From the NCBI RefSeq assembly GCF_902499125.1, contig NZ_CABVPX010000001.1, forward strand, positions 186,001 through 250,000: a stretch of 64,000 bases of DNA, read 5' to 3'. Positions 18,148 to 27,212 of this stretch are shown here, piece by piece. The translations under genes were made by a program, and so were the position numbers. The notes under the pieces are model-generated. The model searched no databases and was not told the DNA's origin. It was given only the letters and a program-made list of their open reading frames with translations. Each line of letters opens with the position of its first letter. The stretch's first letter is position 1. This DNA is from Burkholderia arboris. GTDB taxonomy: Bacteria > Pseudomonadota > Gammaproteobacteria > Burkholderiales > Burkholderiaceae.

Positions 18148-18471
18148 TCATCGGGCGTCGTTCGCCCCGAACAGTTGCGCGCACACCGCGCGCCCTTCGT
18201 CGGTCAACGCGGCGCTGCCGGTGCCGTCGTCGTTCAGCGTCGTTGCGCTCAACCCAGCCGCGTCGAGCTGCGTCAGCACGCGGCGCAGCGTGCTCATCGG
18301 CAATTGCGTGCGCTTCGCGATCTTCGGCAGCGACCAGGTCTTGCCGGCCGGATCGTTCGCGGCCTCGTTCAGCGTCGCGAGCGTCGCAACGAGCGCGGGA
18401 TCGAGCGGGGAATCGTCGGATTCGGAAGTCATCGGTTCGGGTTCGTCGGCCGGCGCCGGGCCGGCCTTCAT
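18148..18471 (-). CDS. Small winged-helix DNA-binding protein
   Basis: Up to 107 residues. The central part (SLPKIAKRTQLPMSTLRRVLTQLDAAGL) is a helix-turn-helix with a wing, similar to ArsR/MarR-like small regulators. The N-terminal 25 residues are acidic and Pro/Ser-rich. Neither ATG 18471 nor the internal ATG 18432 (94 aa product) has a good ribosome site, so the start is uncertain. The closest functional hint is the adjacent mgtA unit, but the genes are convergent. The target is unknown. Confidence 0.65.
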   Translation of the reverse strand: MKAGPAPADEPEPMTSESDDSPLDPALVATLATLNEAANDPAGKTWSLPKIAKRTQLPMSTLRRVLTQLDAAGLSATTLNDDGTGSAALTDEGRAVCAQLFGANDAR

Positions 18472-18505
18472 TCGGAAAAGGGAATCGCAACCACTATACG
18501 CCGCG

Positions 18506-19381
18506 TCACGCGCCCTTGAGCGCGGTGCGCATGAACGACACGAAACGCGCGGTGACGGGATCGTCGCGATCCGACAGCCATGCGAGCCCCACGCGCCACT
18601 TCGCGTCCCGGCCGTCGAGCGGCATCACCGTCGCATCGCGCAGCAGATACTGCGCGCTCGACGGGATGAACGCGACGCCGACGCCCGCCGCGACCGACGT
18701 CAACACCGACTGCACGTCCTCCGCCTGCTGCATCACGTGCGGCACGAAGCGGCGCTCGACGCACCATCGGTCGATCTGCGCGGCCAGCCCCGGGCCGCGC
18801 GCCCGCTGCAGCGCGATGAAGCCGATCTCGTTGAGCACGTCGAGGTCCGCCGGCACGCGTTTGAAGCCGAGATGCGGTGGCACCGCGAGCGCGAGCGACT
18901 CGTCGATCACCTTGAACGACGACAATCCTTCGTCGGAAGGCAGGCGCAGGAAACCCGCGTCGAGCTTGCCCGCGCGCAGCCGGCGCGTCTGCTCGGACGA
19001 CGACAGGTCGCTCAGCGTGACCGCGATGCCCGGATTGCGACGCCGAAACTCGGCGATGAGCTTCGGCACCAGCGTCAGCACGGACAGGCAGATGCCGAGC
19101 CGCAGATGGCCGCGCTGCCCGCTGGTCGCCTCCCGCGCACGCGCAAGGATCTCGTCGGCATCGCGCACGAGCGTCTGCGCGTCGGGCAGGAAGCGTTCGC
19201 CGAACGGCGTCAGCTCCGCGCCGTGGCGGCCGCGCTCGAACAGCTTGCCGCCGAGGCTCGCCTCGAGCGCGCCGATCTGCTTGCTCAGCGCCGGCTGGCT
19301 CATGTGCAGCGCATCGGCCGCGCGGCTGAAATGGCACAGCTCGGTGACCGTCAGGAACGTGCGAAGCAGTTTCAGTTCCAT
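18506..19381 (-). CDS. LysR family transcriptional regulator
   Basis: A 291-residue LysR protein. The N-terminal winged helix (LLRTFLTVTELCHFSRAADALHMSQPALSKQIGALE, residues 5-40) is followed by a type 2 periplasmic-binding-like effector domain. The end LASLSDRDDPVTARFVSFM-type C-terminus is normal. LysR regulators usually control a divergent neighbour, but the 527 bp upstream has no convincing gene, so the target is unclear. The wHTH gene starts 34 bp downstream on the same strand. Confidence 0.92.
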   Translation of the reverse strand: MELKLLRTFLTVTELCHFSRAADALHMSQPALSKQIGALEASLGGKLFERGRHGAELTPFGERFLPDAQTLVRDADEILARAREATSGQRGHLRLGICLSVLTLVPKLIAEFRRRNPGIAVTLSDLSSSEQTRRLRAGKLDAGFLRLPSDEGLSSFKVIDESLALAVPPHLGFKRVPADLDVLNEIGFIALQRARGPGLAAQIDRWCVERRFVPHVMQQAEDVQSVLTSVAAGVGVAFIPSSAQYLLRDATVMPLDGRDAKWRVGLAWLSDRDDPVTARFVSFMRTALKGA

Positions 19382-19812
19382 TCCTGAAAAGAATCGTATC
19401 GATTGAAATATTCATTTTACCGATTGAATGCGATGCCGTTCAATACGGGCATGCCCTTCCCGGAATTCACCGTCATGCCTGTCGATCAAGCGGCCGATTG
19501 TGTCGCCGAGCCATCTTGCGATGTCGAAAACACCAACGAACATGCGGCCGCGGCCGATGCCCGCGCACCGAAGCGTCGTGCCGAACGCACGGACGGACGC
19601 AGCCGCCGCTTTCGTTTTGGCGATGCGCTGAATGAAGCGCCGCCGCGTGCCGTGACGGGTTCGATCGCGATCAGCTTCGCGGTCGTGTCACGGCGGCACT
19701 GGCCGCGCTGAGCGGCCCGCCTGCCCGGTCTTCGCCACACGCGCACCGCCGGTCGGCAGCACGAAAACGCCCCAAATCCGCCCGCATCACGCGTCATTGC
19801 GACTCATCCCAT
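19382..19812. other. Intergenic region without a convincing gene
   Basis: A 103-codon frame at 19403-19711 has no ribosome site, no recognisable domain and poor third-position GC bias, so I do not call it. No palindrome or repeat stands out. Confidence 0.4.
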
Positions 19813-19841
19813 CGTCATCGCCACGCGATCGACCGTATAAT
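19813..19841 (+). promoter_or_regulatory. Promoter of the PbpG-like gene
   Basis: A perfect -10 box TATAAT at 19836-19841 with a weak -35 (CGTCAT, 17-bp spacing). The predicted start near 19848 gives a leader of about 60 nt. Confidence 0.5.
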
Positions 19842-19908
19842 TTCCCGCACCCGCCGACCGCCCATGCATTCCGCGCAGCCGCATTGCGCGTGAAAAGGAG
19901 ACTTTCGC

Positions 19909-20991
19909 TTGACCGGCCTCATCGCGCGCCTGCCTCGCGCCCGGACCACCCTGATCCTCGCCCTCTCGTTCCTGTTGCTCGCGTTCGCCGCGAATGCGTC
20001 CGCGCAACGCGTGCAGCCGCATCGCACCGTCCATGCACAAGCGCATGCGCACACGAAGGCCGTCAAGAAGAAGCCCCACCGCAAGAAAAAGGCCGTCAAG
20101 CATCGCCGCCCTCGCGTCACGCACCAGGCAGCCAAACGGCACGCGGCACCCGCGCCACAGCAACGGCGCGCGAAACGCCCGGCCGCCGTGCGGTCGCGCC
20201 CGCCCGCGAAACCGAAGCTGCTCGCCAGTTGCGGCTACACGCCACGTGCAGTCGGATCGCTGCATTCACGCGCGGCCTACGTGCTCGACGTCGATTCCGG
20301 CACACCGCTACTGGCCCGCAACGCGCGCACCGTGCGGCCGATCGCGTCGATCTCGAAGCTGATGACGGCCGTCGTCGCGCGCGACGCCGATCGTCCGCTG
20401 AACGGCGTGCTGCGCGTCACCGCGCACGATCGCGACACGATCAAGTTCACCGGCTCGCGCCTGCAGGTCGGCTCGGAGCTGTCGCGCCGCGACATGTTCC
20501 ATATCGCGCTGATGTCGTCCGAGAACCGCGCGGCCGCCGCACTGAGCCGCGACTATCCGGGCGGTCGCGCCGCATTCGTCAACGCGATGAACCGCGAAGC
20601 GCGCCGGCTCGGCATGCGCCATACGCACTTCCGCGAGCCGACCGGCCTGTCGCCGCACAACGTGTCGACGGCGGAAGATCTCGCGCGGCTCGTCGGCGCG
20701 GCCGCACAGGATCCGCTGATCCGCTATTTCTCGACGGACACGTCGACCACCGTGCGCCCCGGCGACGGCGAACTCGTGTACGTGAATTCCGACCCGCTCG
20801 TCCGCTACCGCCGCCTGCCGATCCGGTTGCAGAAAACCGGCTTCATCAACGAATCGGGGCACGGCGTCGTGATGCGCATGCGCGTGAAGGGCCGCCGCGA
20901 AACGGTCGTGCTGCTCGGTGCGCCGACGCGTGCGGGCGTGTCGAGCGACGCACTCAAAATCCACCGCTGGCTGTCCTGCTCGATCCAGTAA
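19909..20991 (+). CDS. pbpG: D-alanyl-D-alanine endopeptidase/carboxypeptidase (S11, PBP7-like)
   Basis: A 360-residue periplasmic serine enzyme that trims or cleaves D-Ala-containing peptidoglycan cross-links. Signal peptide residues 1-35 are followed by a strongly basic Lys/Arg/His-rich linker (40-105) that may bind wall polymers. The catalytic domain has SISK (Ser147, Lys150), SEN (204-206) and KTG at 309-311. The start is TTG 19909, supported by AAGGAG at 19895-19900; no ATG fits. The basic linker is longer than in E. coli PbpG. Confidence 0.9.
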   Translation: MTGLIARLPRARTTLILALSFLLLAFAANASAQRVQPHRTVHAQAHAHTKAVKKKPHRKKKAVKHRRPRVTHQAAKRHAAPAPQQRRAKRPAAVRSRPPAKPKLLASCGYTPRAVGSLHSRAAYVLDVDSGTPLLARNARTVRPIASISKLMTAVVARDADRPLNGVLRVTAHDRDTIKFTGSRLQVGSELSRRDMFHIALMSSENRAAAALSRDYPGGRAAFVNAMNREARRLGMRHTHFREPTGLSPHNVSTAEDLARLVGAAAQDPLIRYFSTDTSTTVRPGDGELVYVNSDPLVRYRRLPIRLQKTGFINESGHGVVMRMRVKGRRETVVLLGAPTRAGVSSDALKIHRWLSCSIQ

Positions 20992-21035
20992 ACGCGCGCG
21001 GGCAGCCGGTGCGTTCACCTGACGGGAGCGATGCC

Positions 21036-21269
21036 ATGCAGGACGAATACCGCTTCAATGCATTCGGACGGCTGCTCGCCGTCGTGCGTACGAACGGCCG
21101 CTGGGCCGTGTTCGATCTCGGCGTCGAAGGCAAGCGGCGCCCGGCCAACCTGCAGATTCCGTCCGCGCTCGCCGCGGACGAACTCGCGCAATACCTCGGC
21201 GACCTGCTGCACGAGAACGCGACCCCGAGATACAGCGAAGTCGTCCCGGTCGAATCGCGCCGCGCGTAA
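21036..21269 (+). CDS. Small conserved hypothetical protein (77 aa)
   Basis: A compact 77-residue protein (MQDEYRFNAFGRLLAVVR...) with predicted beta strands and a C-terminal helix, no signal and no membrane segment. It looks like a small domain-of-unknown-function family seen in Burkholderia. ATG 21036 has GGGAG upstream; the ATG at 21031 is out of frame. It follows pbpG by 44 bp and may share its transcript. Confidence 0.7.
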   Translation: MQDEYRFNAFGRLLAVVRTNGRWAVFDLGVEGKRRPANLQIPSALAADELAQYLGDLLHENATPRYSEVVPVESRRA

Positions 21270-21307
21270 TCGCACGTCGGACCACACCGCAATCCGGCAG
21301 AATATTA

Positions 21308-21335
21308 GACAGTTAAACTTGCAAGTTTAACTGTC
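21308..21335. promoter_or_regulatory. Perfect 28-bp palindrome, MarR operator
   Basis: The half-site GACAGTTAAACTTG is followed directly by its exact reverse complement. It ends 7 bp before the MarR start and overlaps the expected promoter, so autorepression by the adjacent MarR protein is the simplest reading. Confidence 0.8.
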
Positions 21336-21342
21336 GTACTCT

Positions 21343-21798
21343 ATGATTCGCCGCATGAACCCGCCACGCAAACCCGGCGTTTCCGCCGACATCGTTGCCG
21401 CCGACCTGACCCTCGCCGTCGGCCAGCTCATCCGGCGACTGCGCTCCGAGATCGAATCCGAAGGGCTCGGCATGTCCCAGACCAGCGCGATCGCGCGGCT
21501 CGAACGGCACGGGCCGATGACGACCGCCGATCTCGCCCGCGCCGAGGCCATGAAGCCGCAGTCGATGAAGGCGATTCTCGCGAGCCTCGAGGAAGACGCG
21601 CTCGTCGAGCGCGAACCCCATCCGACCGACGGCCGCCAGATCCTGTTCAAACTGACCGCGGCCGGCCTCGACGCACGGCGCAAGCGCAACGCCGCGAAAC
21701 ACAAGTGGCTCGGCGCGGCGATCGAGAAGCTCGATCCGGAAGACATCGACACGCTTGCCGCCGCGATCCCGCTGATCCGCCGCATCGGCGACCAATGA
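21343..21798 (+). CDS. MarR family transcriptional regulator
   Basis: A 151-residue MarR protein: dimerisation helices at both ends and a winged HTH in the middle (GPMTTADLARAEAMKPQSMKAILASLEEDALVEREPHPTDGRQ, about residues 60-103). It probably represses its own operon from the 28-bp palindrome immediately upstream. Start is ATG 21343; ATG 21355 is possible and would move the palindrome 20 bp from the start. The isochorismatase-like and DHA2 pump genes follow on the same strand, suggesting one drug- or metabolite-responsive unit. Confidence 0.9.
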   Translation: MIRRMNPPRKPGVSADIVAADLTLAVGQLIRRLRSEIESEGLGMSQTSAIARLERHGPMTTADLARAEAMKPQSMKAILASLEEDALVEREPHPTDGRQILFKLTAAGLDARRKRNAAKHKWLGAAIEKLDPEDIDTLAAAIPLIRRIGDQ

Positions 21799-21865
21799 AT
21801 CCTGCCGGCGCGCCGCGTGGTAGCCGCGCGCCCGGCTTTCCCCGCCCTTTTCCACGGAGCCCATC

Positions 21866-22429
21866 ATGAGCGCAACCCGCCTCGACACGAACACGGCCCT
21901 GGTCGTCATCGACCTGCAGAAAGGCATCGTCGCCCTCCCCACGGCCCACCCGGTCGCACCGGTGATCGCACACGCCCGCACGCTGCTCGACGCCTTCCGC
22001 AGCCGCGGCCTGCCGGTCGTGCTCGTCAACGTCGCCGGCGGTGCGCCGGGCCGCACGCAGCAGCAGGCGCGCCTTGATGCGCTGCCCGCCGACTGGGCCG
22101 AACTCGTGCCCGAACTGAACCAGCAACCCACCGACCACGTCGTGACGAAAAAGACCTGGGGCGCCTTTACCGGCACCGGTCTCGACGCGCACCTGAAGGC
22201 GGCCGGCGTCACGCAGATCGTGCTGACCGGCGTCGCGACGAGCATCGGCGTCGAATCGACCGCACGTCACGCGCACGAACTCGGCTACAACGTGACGCTC
22301 GCCGTCGACGCGATGACCGACCTCAACGCAGATGCACACGTGAACAGCATCGAGCGCCTGTTCCCGCGCCTCGGCGAGACCGGCACGACGCAGGACATCG
22401 TCGCGCTGCTCGACCGGCGCGGCGCGTGA
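21866..22429 (+). CDS. Isochorismatase-family hydrolase
   Basis: A 187-residue alpha/beta hydrolase of the cysteine-hydrolase/isochorismatase superfamily. Asp16 (VVIDLQKG) and Lys95/96 (VTKKTWGAF) match two catalytic positions. The usual nucleophile block reads GVATSIGVESTAR, with Gly128 where Cys is expected, so it is not a standard cysteine amidase; EntB/PhzD-type isochorismatases also lack that Cys. The substrate is unknown. It lies 67 bp after marR and its stop overlaps the GTG start of the DHA2 pump, implying translational coupling. Confidence 0.85.
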   Translation: MSATRLDTNTALVVIDLQKGIVALPTAHPVAPVIAHARTLLDAFRSRGLPVVLVNVAGGAPGRTQQQARLDALPADWAELVPELNQQPTDHVVTKKTWGAFTGTGLDAHLKAAGVTQIVLTGVATSIGVESTARHAHELGYNVTLAVDAMTDLNADAHVNSIERLFPRLGETGTTQDIVALLDRRGA

Positions 22430-23880
22430 GCGACACGCGTACGCAGCCGGCGCCAGGCCACGCGGCCGGCCGGCTCGACCCGTCGATCTGGAAGGTCAGC
22501 GCGGTCGCGACGCTCGGCTCGCTGCTGTCACAGCTCGACGCGACGGTCGTCAACGTGTCGCTGTCGAGCCTCGCGACCGACCTGCATGCGAGCCTGTCGA
22601 CGATCCAGTGGGTGACGAGCGGCTACCTGCTCGCGCTGACGCTGGTGCTGCCGCTGAACGGCTGGCTGGTCGACCGCATCGGCGCGAAGGCGCTGTACCT
22701 GTGGTGTTTCTCGGCGTTCACGCTCACGTCGGCGCTGTGCGGGCTCGCGTGGTCCGCGCCGTCGCTGATCGCGTTTCGCGTGCTGCAAGGCGTCAGCGGC
22801 GGGCTGCTCGCGCCGATGGCGCAGATGATGATCGCGCGTGTCGCCGGCCAGCAGATGGCGCGCGTGATCGGCTACGCGGCGGTGCCCGTGCTGCTTGCGC
22901 CGATCCTTGGGCCCGTGGTCGCCGGCGCGATCCTGCAGCATGGGTCGTGGCGCTGGCTGTTTCTCGTGAACCTGCCCGTCGGCGCGCTTGCGCTTGCACT
23001 GGCCGCGCGCTTCCTGCCCGGCGACCGCGACGACGCGCAACCGCGCGAACTCGACTGGGTCGGTCTCGCGCTGCTGTCGCCCGGCCTCGTGCTGTTCCTG
23101 TACGGCGTCGAACGAATCGGCTCGGCCCTCGGCATCGCCGCGGTCGCCTGCTCGGCGCTGCTGCTGGTCGTGTTCCTGCGCTTCGAGCGACGCAAGGGTG
23201 AACATGCGCTGATCGATCTCGCGCTGTTTCGCTCGCGCGTGTTCGGCGCGGCGGCCGGCACCCAGTTCCTGTCGAACGGCGCGATGTACGCGGGCCAGAT
23301 GCTGATCCCCGTGTTCCTGATCCAGGCCTGCGGGCGCTCACCGGGCGAGATGGGCTGGCTGCTCGCGCCGCTCGGGCTCGGGATGCTCGTCACCTATCCG
23401 TCGATGGGCGCACTGACGAGCCGCTTCGGCGTGCGCCGGCTGGCCGCTGCCGGTGCATTGCTGGCGCTGTTCGCGACCTTGCCGTTCGTGTTCGTCGCGC
23501 TGACCGGCTACGACCCGCTGGTGCTCGTGCCCGCGTTGTTTCTCCGCGGCATGGGCCAGAGCGCGATCGGCGCACCGTCGATCGCCGCCGCGTATGCGTC
23601 GGTCGAACGCCGCAACCTGCCGATGGCGACCACGTCGCTCAATATCGTGCAGCGCCTCGGCGGCCCGACGTTCACGACGGTGTGCACGCTGTTTCTCGCG
23701 TGGCGGCTGCAGGCCGAATCGGTATCGCCCGGCGGCACGCCGGCCGTCGCGTATGCATGGGCGTTCGGCCTGCTGTGCGCGCTGCATGCGGCAAGCTGCG
23801 CGACGACGCTGCGGTTACCGGTGTGGTCGGCCGGCGCCGGTGGTCGGCCCGACGGTACCGCGCGGGCCGGCTCGCACTGA
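22426..23880 (+). CDS. DHA2 family (EmrB/QacA-type) efflux MFS transporter
   Basis: A 484-residue inner-membrane pump with about 14 hydrophobic segments. Motif D1-like LDATVVNVSLSSLATDL and motif A GWLVDRIGAKALY are typical of DHA2 antiporters. The GTG start overlaps the hydrolase stop (GTGA), so it is co-translated. Placed under a MarR regulator with a perfect operator, it is likely induced by its own substrate, possibly after the hydrolase acts on it. No membrane-fusion partner (EmrA) is adjacent. Confidence 0.9.
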   Translation: MSDTRTQPAPGHAAGRLDPSIWKVSAVATLGSLLSQLDATVVNVSLSSLATDLHASLSTIQWVTSGYLLALTLVLPLNGWLVDRIGAKALYLWCFSAFTLTSALCGLAWSAPSLIAFRVLQGVSGGLLAPMAQMMIARVAGQQMARVIGYAAVPVLLAPILGPVVAGAILQHGSWRWLFLVNLPVGALALALAARFLPGDRDDAQPRELDWVGLALLSPGLVLFLYGVERIGSALGIAAVACSALLLVVFLRFERRKGEHALIDLALFRSRVFGAAAGTQFLSNGAMYAGQMLIPVFLIQACGRSPGEMGWLLAPLGLGMLVTYPSMGALTSRFGVRRLAAAGALLALFATLPFVFVALTGYDPLVLVPALFLRGMGQSAIGAPSIAAAYASVERRNLPMATTSLNIVQRLGGPTFTTVCTLFLAWRLQAESVSPGGTPAVAYAWAFGLLCALHAASCATTLRLPVWSAGAGGRPDGTARAGSH

Positions 23881-23911
23881 ACAGCGGGAGCGCCGCGTGC
23901 GCGGCCTCCCG

Positions 23912-24511
23912 CTACGGCAGCCACATCGGCACGATCGACACCACGAGCAGCAAGCCCAGCCCGGCATTCAGGCAGCGCCACTGCCGCTCGGTGCGCAACA
24001 CGCGTGCGAACAGCAGCCCGGCGAAACACCACAGCGACAGCGACGCCATCGCCGCCACGCCGAACGCGAGCCCGAGCAGCACGCCGAGCCGCGCCGGCCC
24101 GGACGCGAGCGCAGCGAACGACGCGGCCGCACCGAGCGTCATCGCCCAGCCCTTCGGGTTGTGCCAGAGCATCCACACACCGCTGACGAATCCTTGCGGC
24201 CGTTGCACGGCGGCATCGAGCCGCGGCTTGCCGCCGCGCCCGATACGCACGGCCAGCCACACGAGGTACAGCGACCCGACCGCCTTCATCGCAAGCTGCA
24301 ACGTCGGCAGCGCGAGCAGCACACTGCCGAGCCCGGCCGCCGCAGCGGCCGCCATCGACGCCAGGCCGGCCGCGATCCCGGCCATCAGCGGCAGCGAACG
24401 CCGGTAGCCGAAATGGGCGCCCGAGGCGGTCGCGAGCGTCGTCGCGCCGCCGGGCGTCACGGTGGACACGATCACGAACAGCATCAGCGGCAGGTAGTCG
24501 TGAAGCGGCAC
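23912..24511 (-). CDS. LysE family amino-acid exporter
   Basis: A 199-residue membrane protein with about six hydrophobic segments. The N-terminus (PLMLFVIVSTVTPGGATTLATASGAHFGYRRSLPLMAGI) carries the LysE/RhtB signature TPG followed by GxxxGxxxxxG-type spacing. It probably exports an amino acid or a related small molecule. The next gene upstream is a divergent LysR regulator 94 bp away, a classic LysE/LysG-style arrangement. Confidence 0.88.
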   Translation of the reverse strand: MPLHDYLPLMLFVIVSTVTPGGATTLATASGAHFGYRRSLPLMAGIAAGLASMAAAAAAGLGSVLLALPTLQLAMKAVGSLYLVWLAVRIGRGGKPRLDAAVQRPQGFVSGVWMLWHNPKGWAMTLGAAASFAALASGPARLGVLLGLAFGVAAMASLSLWCFAGLLFARVLRTERQWRCLNAGLGLLLVVSIVPMWLP

Positions 24512-24605
24512 GGCAGCTCCGGTAGTCGTCGTCGAAGCCCCGTTTTACCTGCGATGCACGCATGACGAAAGCGAAAGCTTTTTATGCCTGCCATTAGCAT
24601 CCATA

Positions 24606-25481
24606 ATGCGACGCATGGCACGCAATCTCGACATCGCGCTGCTGCGCGCATTCGTCTCGGTCGCCGATCATCGCAGCATGACGGCGGCCGGCCACGCGCT
24701 GCACCTGACGCAGGGCGCGATCAGTCAGCAGGTCGCACGGCTCGAAACGCTGTCCGGCCCGCTGTTCGTCCGCGAGCATCGCAGCCTGCTGCTCACGGCG
24801 GCCGGCGAGCGGCTGCTCGAACAGGCGCGCCGGCTGCTCGCGGTCCACGATGCGCTGCTCACCGACCTGACGGCCGGTGCGATGGAAGGCGCGGTGCGTC
24901 TCGGTGCGCCGCAGGATCTGGTCGGCACCTGTCTCGCACCGATCCTGAAACGCTATGCGCAGGCGCATCCGCAGGTTGCGCTCACGCTCGTGTGCGCGGC
25001 GTCGCCGGAATTGCGCCGGGGGCTCGCGCAGGGCGACCTCGACGTCGCGCTGATCGAGGCGCCGGCCGGATCGGCGCGCGGCGAGTGCATCGCCGTCGAC
25101 CGGCTGGTCTGGGTCGGCGCGAAAGGCGGCACCGCGCACCGGAACACGCCGCTGCCGGTATCGATGGTCGCGCAGACCTGCGCGTTCCGCCCGACGGTGC
25201 TCGACGCACTGCGCGGCTGCGATCGCGCGTGGCGCACCCTGTTCGAGAACGGCAGCTTCGACGCAACGGCCGCGACCGTGCGCGCCGATCTCGCCGTAAC
25301 CGTCTGGCTCGCGTCCACCGTACCGGCCGATCTCGACATCCTGCCGGCCGGCAACGGCCTGCCCGCGCTGCCGAACTTCTCGATCAACCTGCATGTGCCG
25401 CGCGGCCAGCACACGCCGGCCGCGGCGGAACTGGCCCGCTACTTGCGCAACGGTTTTGCGCGCTTGCGCACGGCCGCGTAG
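24606..25481 (+). CDS. LysR family regulator, divergent from the LysE exporter
   Basis: A 291-residue LysR protein. HTH in residues 6-42 (LDIALLRAFVSVADHRSMTAAGHALHLTQGAISQQVARLE), then an effector domain. ATG 24606 or ATG 24615 (MARNLD) may be used. The 94-bp divergent gap with the LysE-type gene makes that exporter the likely target. The effector domain is GlcA/YhjC-like in length, with nothing unusual. Confidence 0.9.
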   Translation: MRRMARNLDIALLRAFVSVADHRSMTAAGHALHLTQGAISQQVARLETLSGPLFVREHRSLLLTAAGERLLEQARRLLAVHDALLTDLTAGAMEGAVRLGAPQDLVGTCLAPILKRYAQAHPQVALTLVCAASPELRRGLAQGDLDVALIEAPAGSARGECIAVDRLVWVGAKGGTAHRNTPLPVSMVAQTCAFRPTVLDALRGCDRAWRTLFENGSFDATAATVRADLAVTVWLASTVPADLDILPAGNGLPALPNFSINLHVPRGQHTPAAAELARYLRNGFARLRTAA

Positions 25482-25493
25482 CGCCGGTTCGCG

Positions 25494-27212
25494 CTACACC
25501 GTGCCCGGCTCCTGCGGCGCAGGCGTGGTGCCCGCCGCTTCCAGCGCCTGATGCAGCGTCGCAAAGATGCATGCCGCGCCGACCACCTCGGTGATCCCGT
25601 GGCGATCCATGTCCGCGCGCAGGTAGCGGTTCACGCGCCCGAACAGCACGCCGATCCCGCGCGCATGCAGCGCCCTGACGAGATCGGTGAGGGTCCGCGC
25701 GGCCGAATAGTCGACGTCGGTGATCGCGCCCGCATCGACGACGAACCAGCGCGGCGGCACCGGCGCCGCCTCGACGAGTTCGGTCACTTCGGCGGCAAAC
25801 AGGTGATCGTTCGCGAAGAACAGGTCGGAGCCGAACCGGTAGACGATCAGCCCCGGCGCCGTCATCGCGCCGCGTCGCGCGGGCACCGGCTGCCAGCGCC
25901 CGTTGCCTGCGACGGGTTCGAGCACCATCGTATGCGGCTGGTAGCTGTGACGCACGTGCCGCATCAGCGACAGCGCGACGGCCAGCAGGATGCCCTGCTC
26001 GACGCCGACCGTCACGACGGCCGCGGCCGTGATCAACGCAAGCGTGAATTCACCGGGGCTTTCCTTGCGGATCGCCGCGAGACTGCGCACGTTGATCAGC
26101 CCGAGCGCGATCGTGAACACGATGCCGGCCAGCACCGCATGCGGCAGATACTGGAGGTAGGTGCTGAAGAACAGCAGCACGACGGCCACCACCGCGGCGA
26201 ACGCGAGATGCCCGATCTGGCTGCGCACACCCGCGCCGTCGGCCATCGCCGTCTGCGTCGGGCTGCCGTTCACGACGAACGCGCCGCCGACCGCGGCGGC
26301 CGCGTTCGCGGCCGCGAGACCGAGGATGTCGGCATTGGTGTCGACGTCCTCGTCGTACTGCTGCGCGAACACGCGCGCGGCCGCCGCGCTCTGCGCGATG
26401 ATCATCACGAAGCACGATGCGGCGACCGGCACGAGATCGAGGAACTGCTGCCACGTGACGGAGGGCCAGCGCAGCGGCGGCAATCCGCCCGCGACGGGCC
26501 CGAGCACCGCGATGCCGTGCGCGGCGAAGCCGAACGCATCGCTCGCGGCGATGCTGCCCACGACCGCGATCATCGGCATCGGCACGCGCGGCAGGAACCG
26601 CTTGCACGCGAGAATCGCGACGACGACGAGCGCCGCGAGCGCGAGCGTCGGCCGGTTCGTATGGACGAGATGCGTGACGACGTAGTCGAGTTGCGCGAGG
26701 CTACGCGACGCCGGGTACGGCACCGACAGGCCGAGCATGTCGCCGAGCATCGCGATCGACACCTGCACGCCGACGCCGGCCAGAAAGCCGACCAGCACCG
26801 TGCGCGACAGGAAATCGGCGAGAAAGCCGAGCTTGAAGATGCGCGCGAGCAGCAGCATCGCGGCCGTCAGCAGCGCGACCATGCCGGCCAGCGCCGCATA
26901 GTCCGCGCTGCCGGCCGGCGCCATCGACGACAGCCGGCTCGCGAAGATCGTCGCGGTCGCGGAGTCGGCGGCGACCACCAGATGGCGCGACGCGCCGAAG
27001 CACGCAAACGCAACGAGCGGCAGGAACACCGTGTACAGGCCCGTGACGGCCGGCATCCCGGCGATGCGCGCGTAGCCGAGCACCTGCGGGATGTCCATCG
27101 ACGCGAGCGAGACGCCCGCGAATACGTCGCGGATGGCCCCGGCGCGGCGGATCGGGAGAATGCCCTTCAGCAGCCGCACGCCTGACGAGCGGCTTTCGTT
27201 GGAATCTTGCAT
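25494..27212 (-). CDS. SulP family inorganic anion transporter with STAS domain
   Basis: A 572-residue transporter for sulfate, bicarbonate, dicarboxylates or a similar anion. The first ~430 residues hold 10-14 membrane segments (opening DVFAGVSLASMDIPQVLGYARIAGMPAVTGLYTVF, the SulP signature). The last ~120 form a cytosolic STAS domain (VDAGAITDVDYSAARTL). Start ATG 27212 (MQDSNESR) is preferred; a long upstream extension in the same frame lacks family character. No carbonic anhydrase or sulfur gene is next to it, so the substrate stays open. Confidence 0.9.
   Translation of the reverse strand: MQDSNESRSSGVRLLKGILPIRRAGAIRDVFAGVSLASMDIPQVLGYARIAGMPAVTGLYTVFLPLVAFACFGASRHLVVAADSATATIFASRLSSMAPAGSADYAALAGMVALLTAAMLLLARIFKLGFLADFLSRTVLVGFLAGVGVQVSIAMLGDMLGLSVPYPASRSLAQLDYVVTHLVHTNRPTLALAALVVVAILACKRFLPRVPMPMIAVVGSIAASDAFGFAAHGIAVLGPVAGGLPPLRWPSVTWQQFLDLVPVAASCFVMIIAQSAAAARVFAQQYDEDVDTNADILGLAAANAAAAVGGAFVVNGSPTQTAMADGAGVRSQIGHLAFAAVVAVVLLFFSTYLQYLPHAVLAGIVFTIALGLINVRSLAAIRKESPGEFTLALITAAAVVTVGVEQGILLAVALSLMRHVRHSYQPHTMVLEPVAGNGRWQPVPARRGAMTAPGLIVYRFGSDLFFANDHLFAAEVTELVEAAPVPPRWFVVDAGAITDVDYSAARTLTDLVRALHARGIGVLFGRVNRYLRADMDRHGITEVVGAACIFATLHQALEAAGTTPAPQEPGTV

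Noticed and set aside
19403..19711. A 102-codon plus-strand frame divergent from a LysR gene
   Set aside because: No ribosome site, no domain, weak codon bias, and low-complexity Arg/Ala content; it looks like chance open frame in GC-rich DNA.
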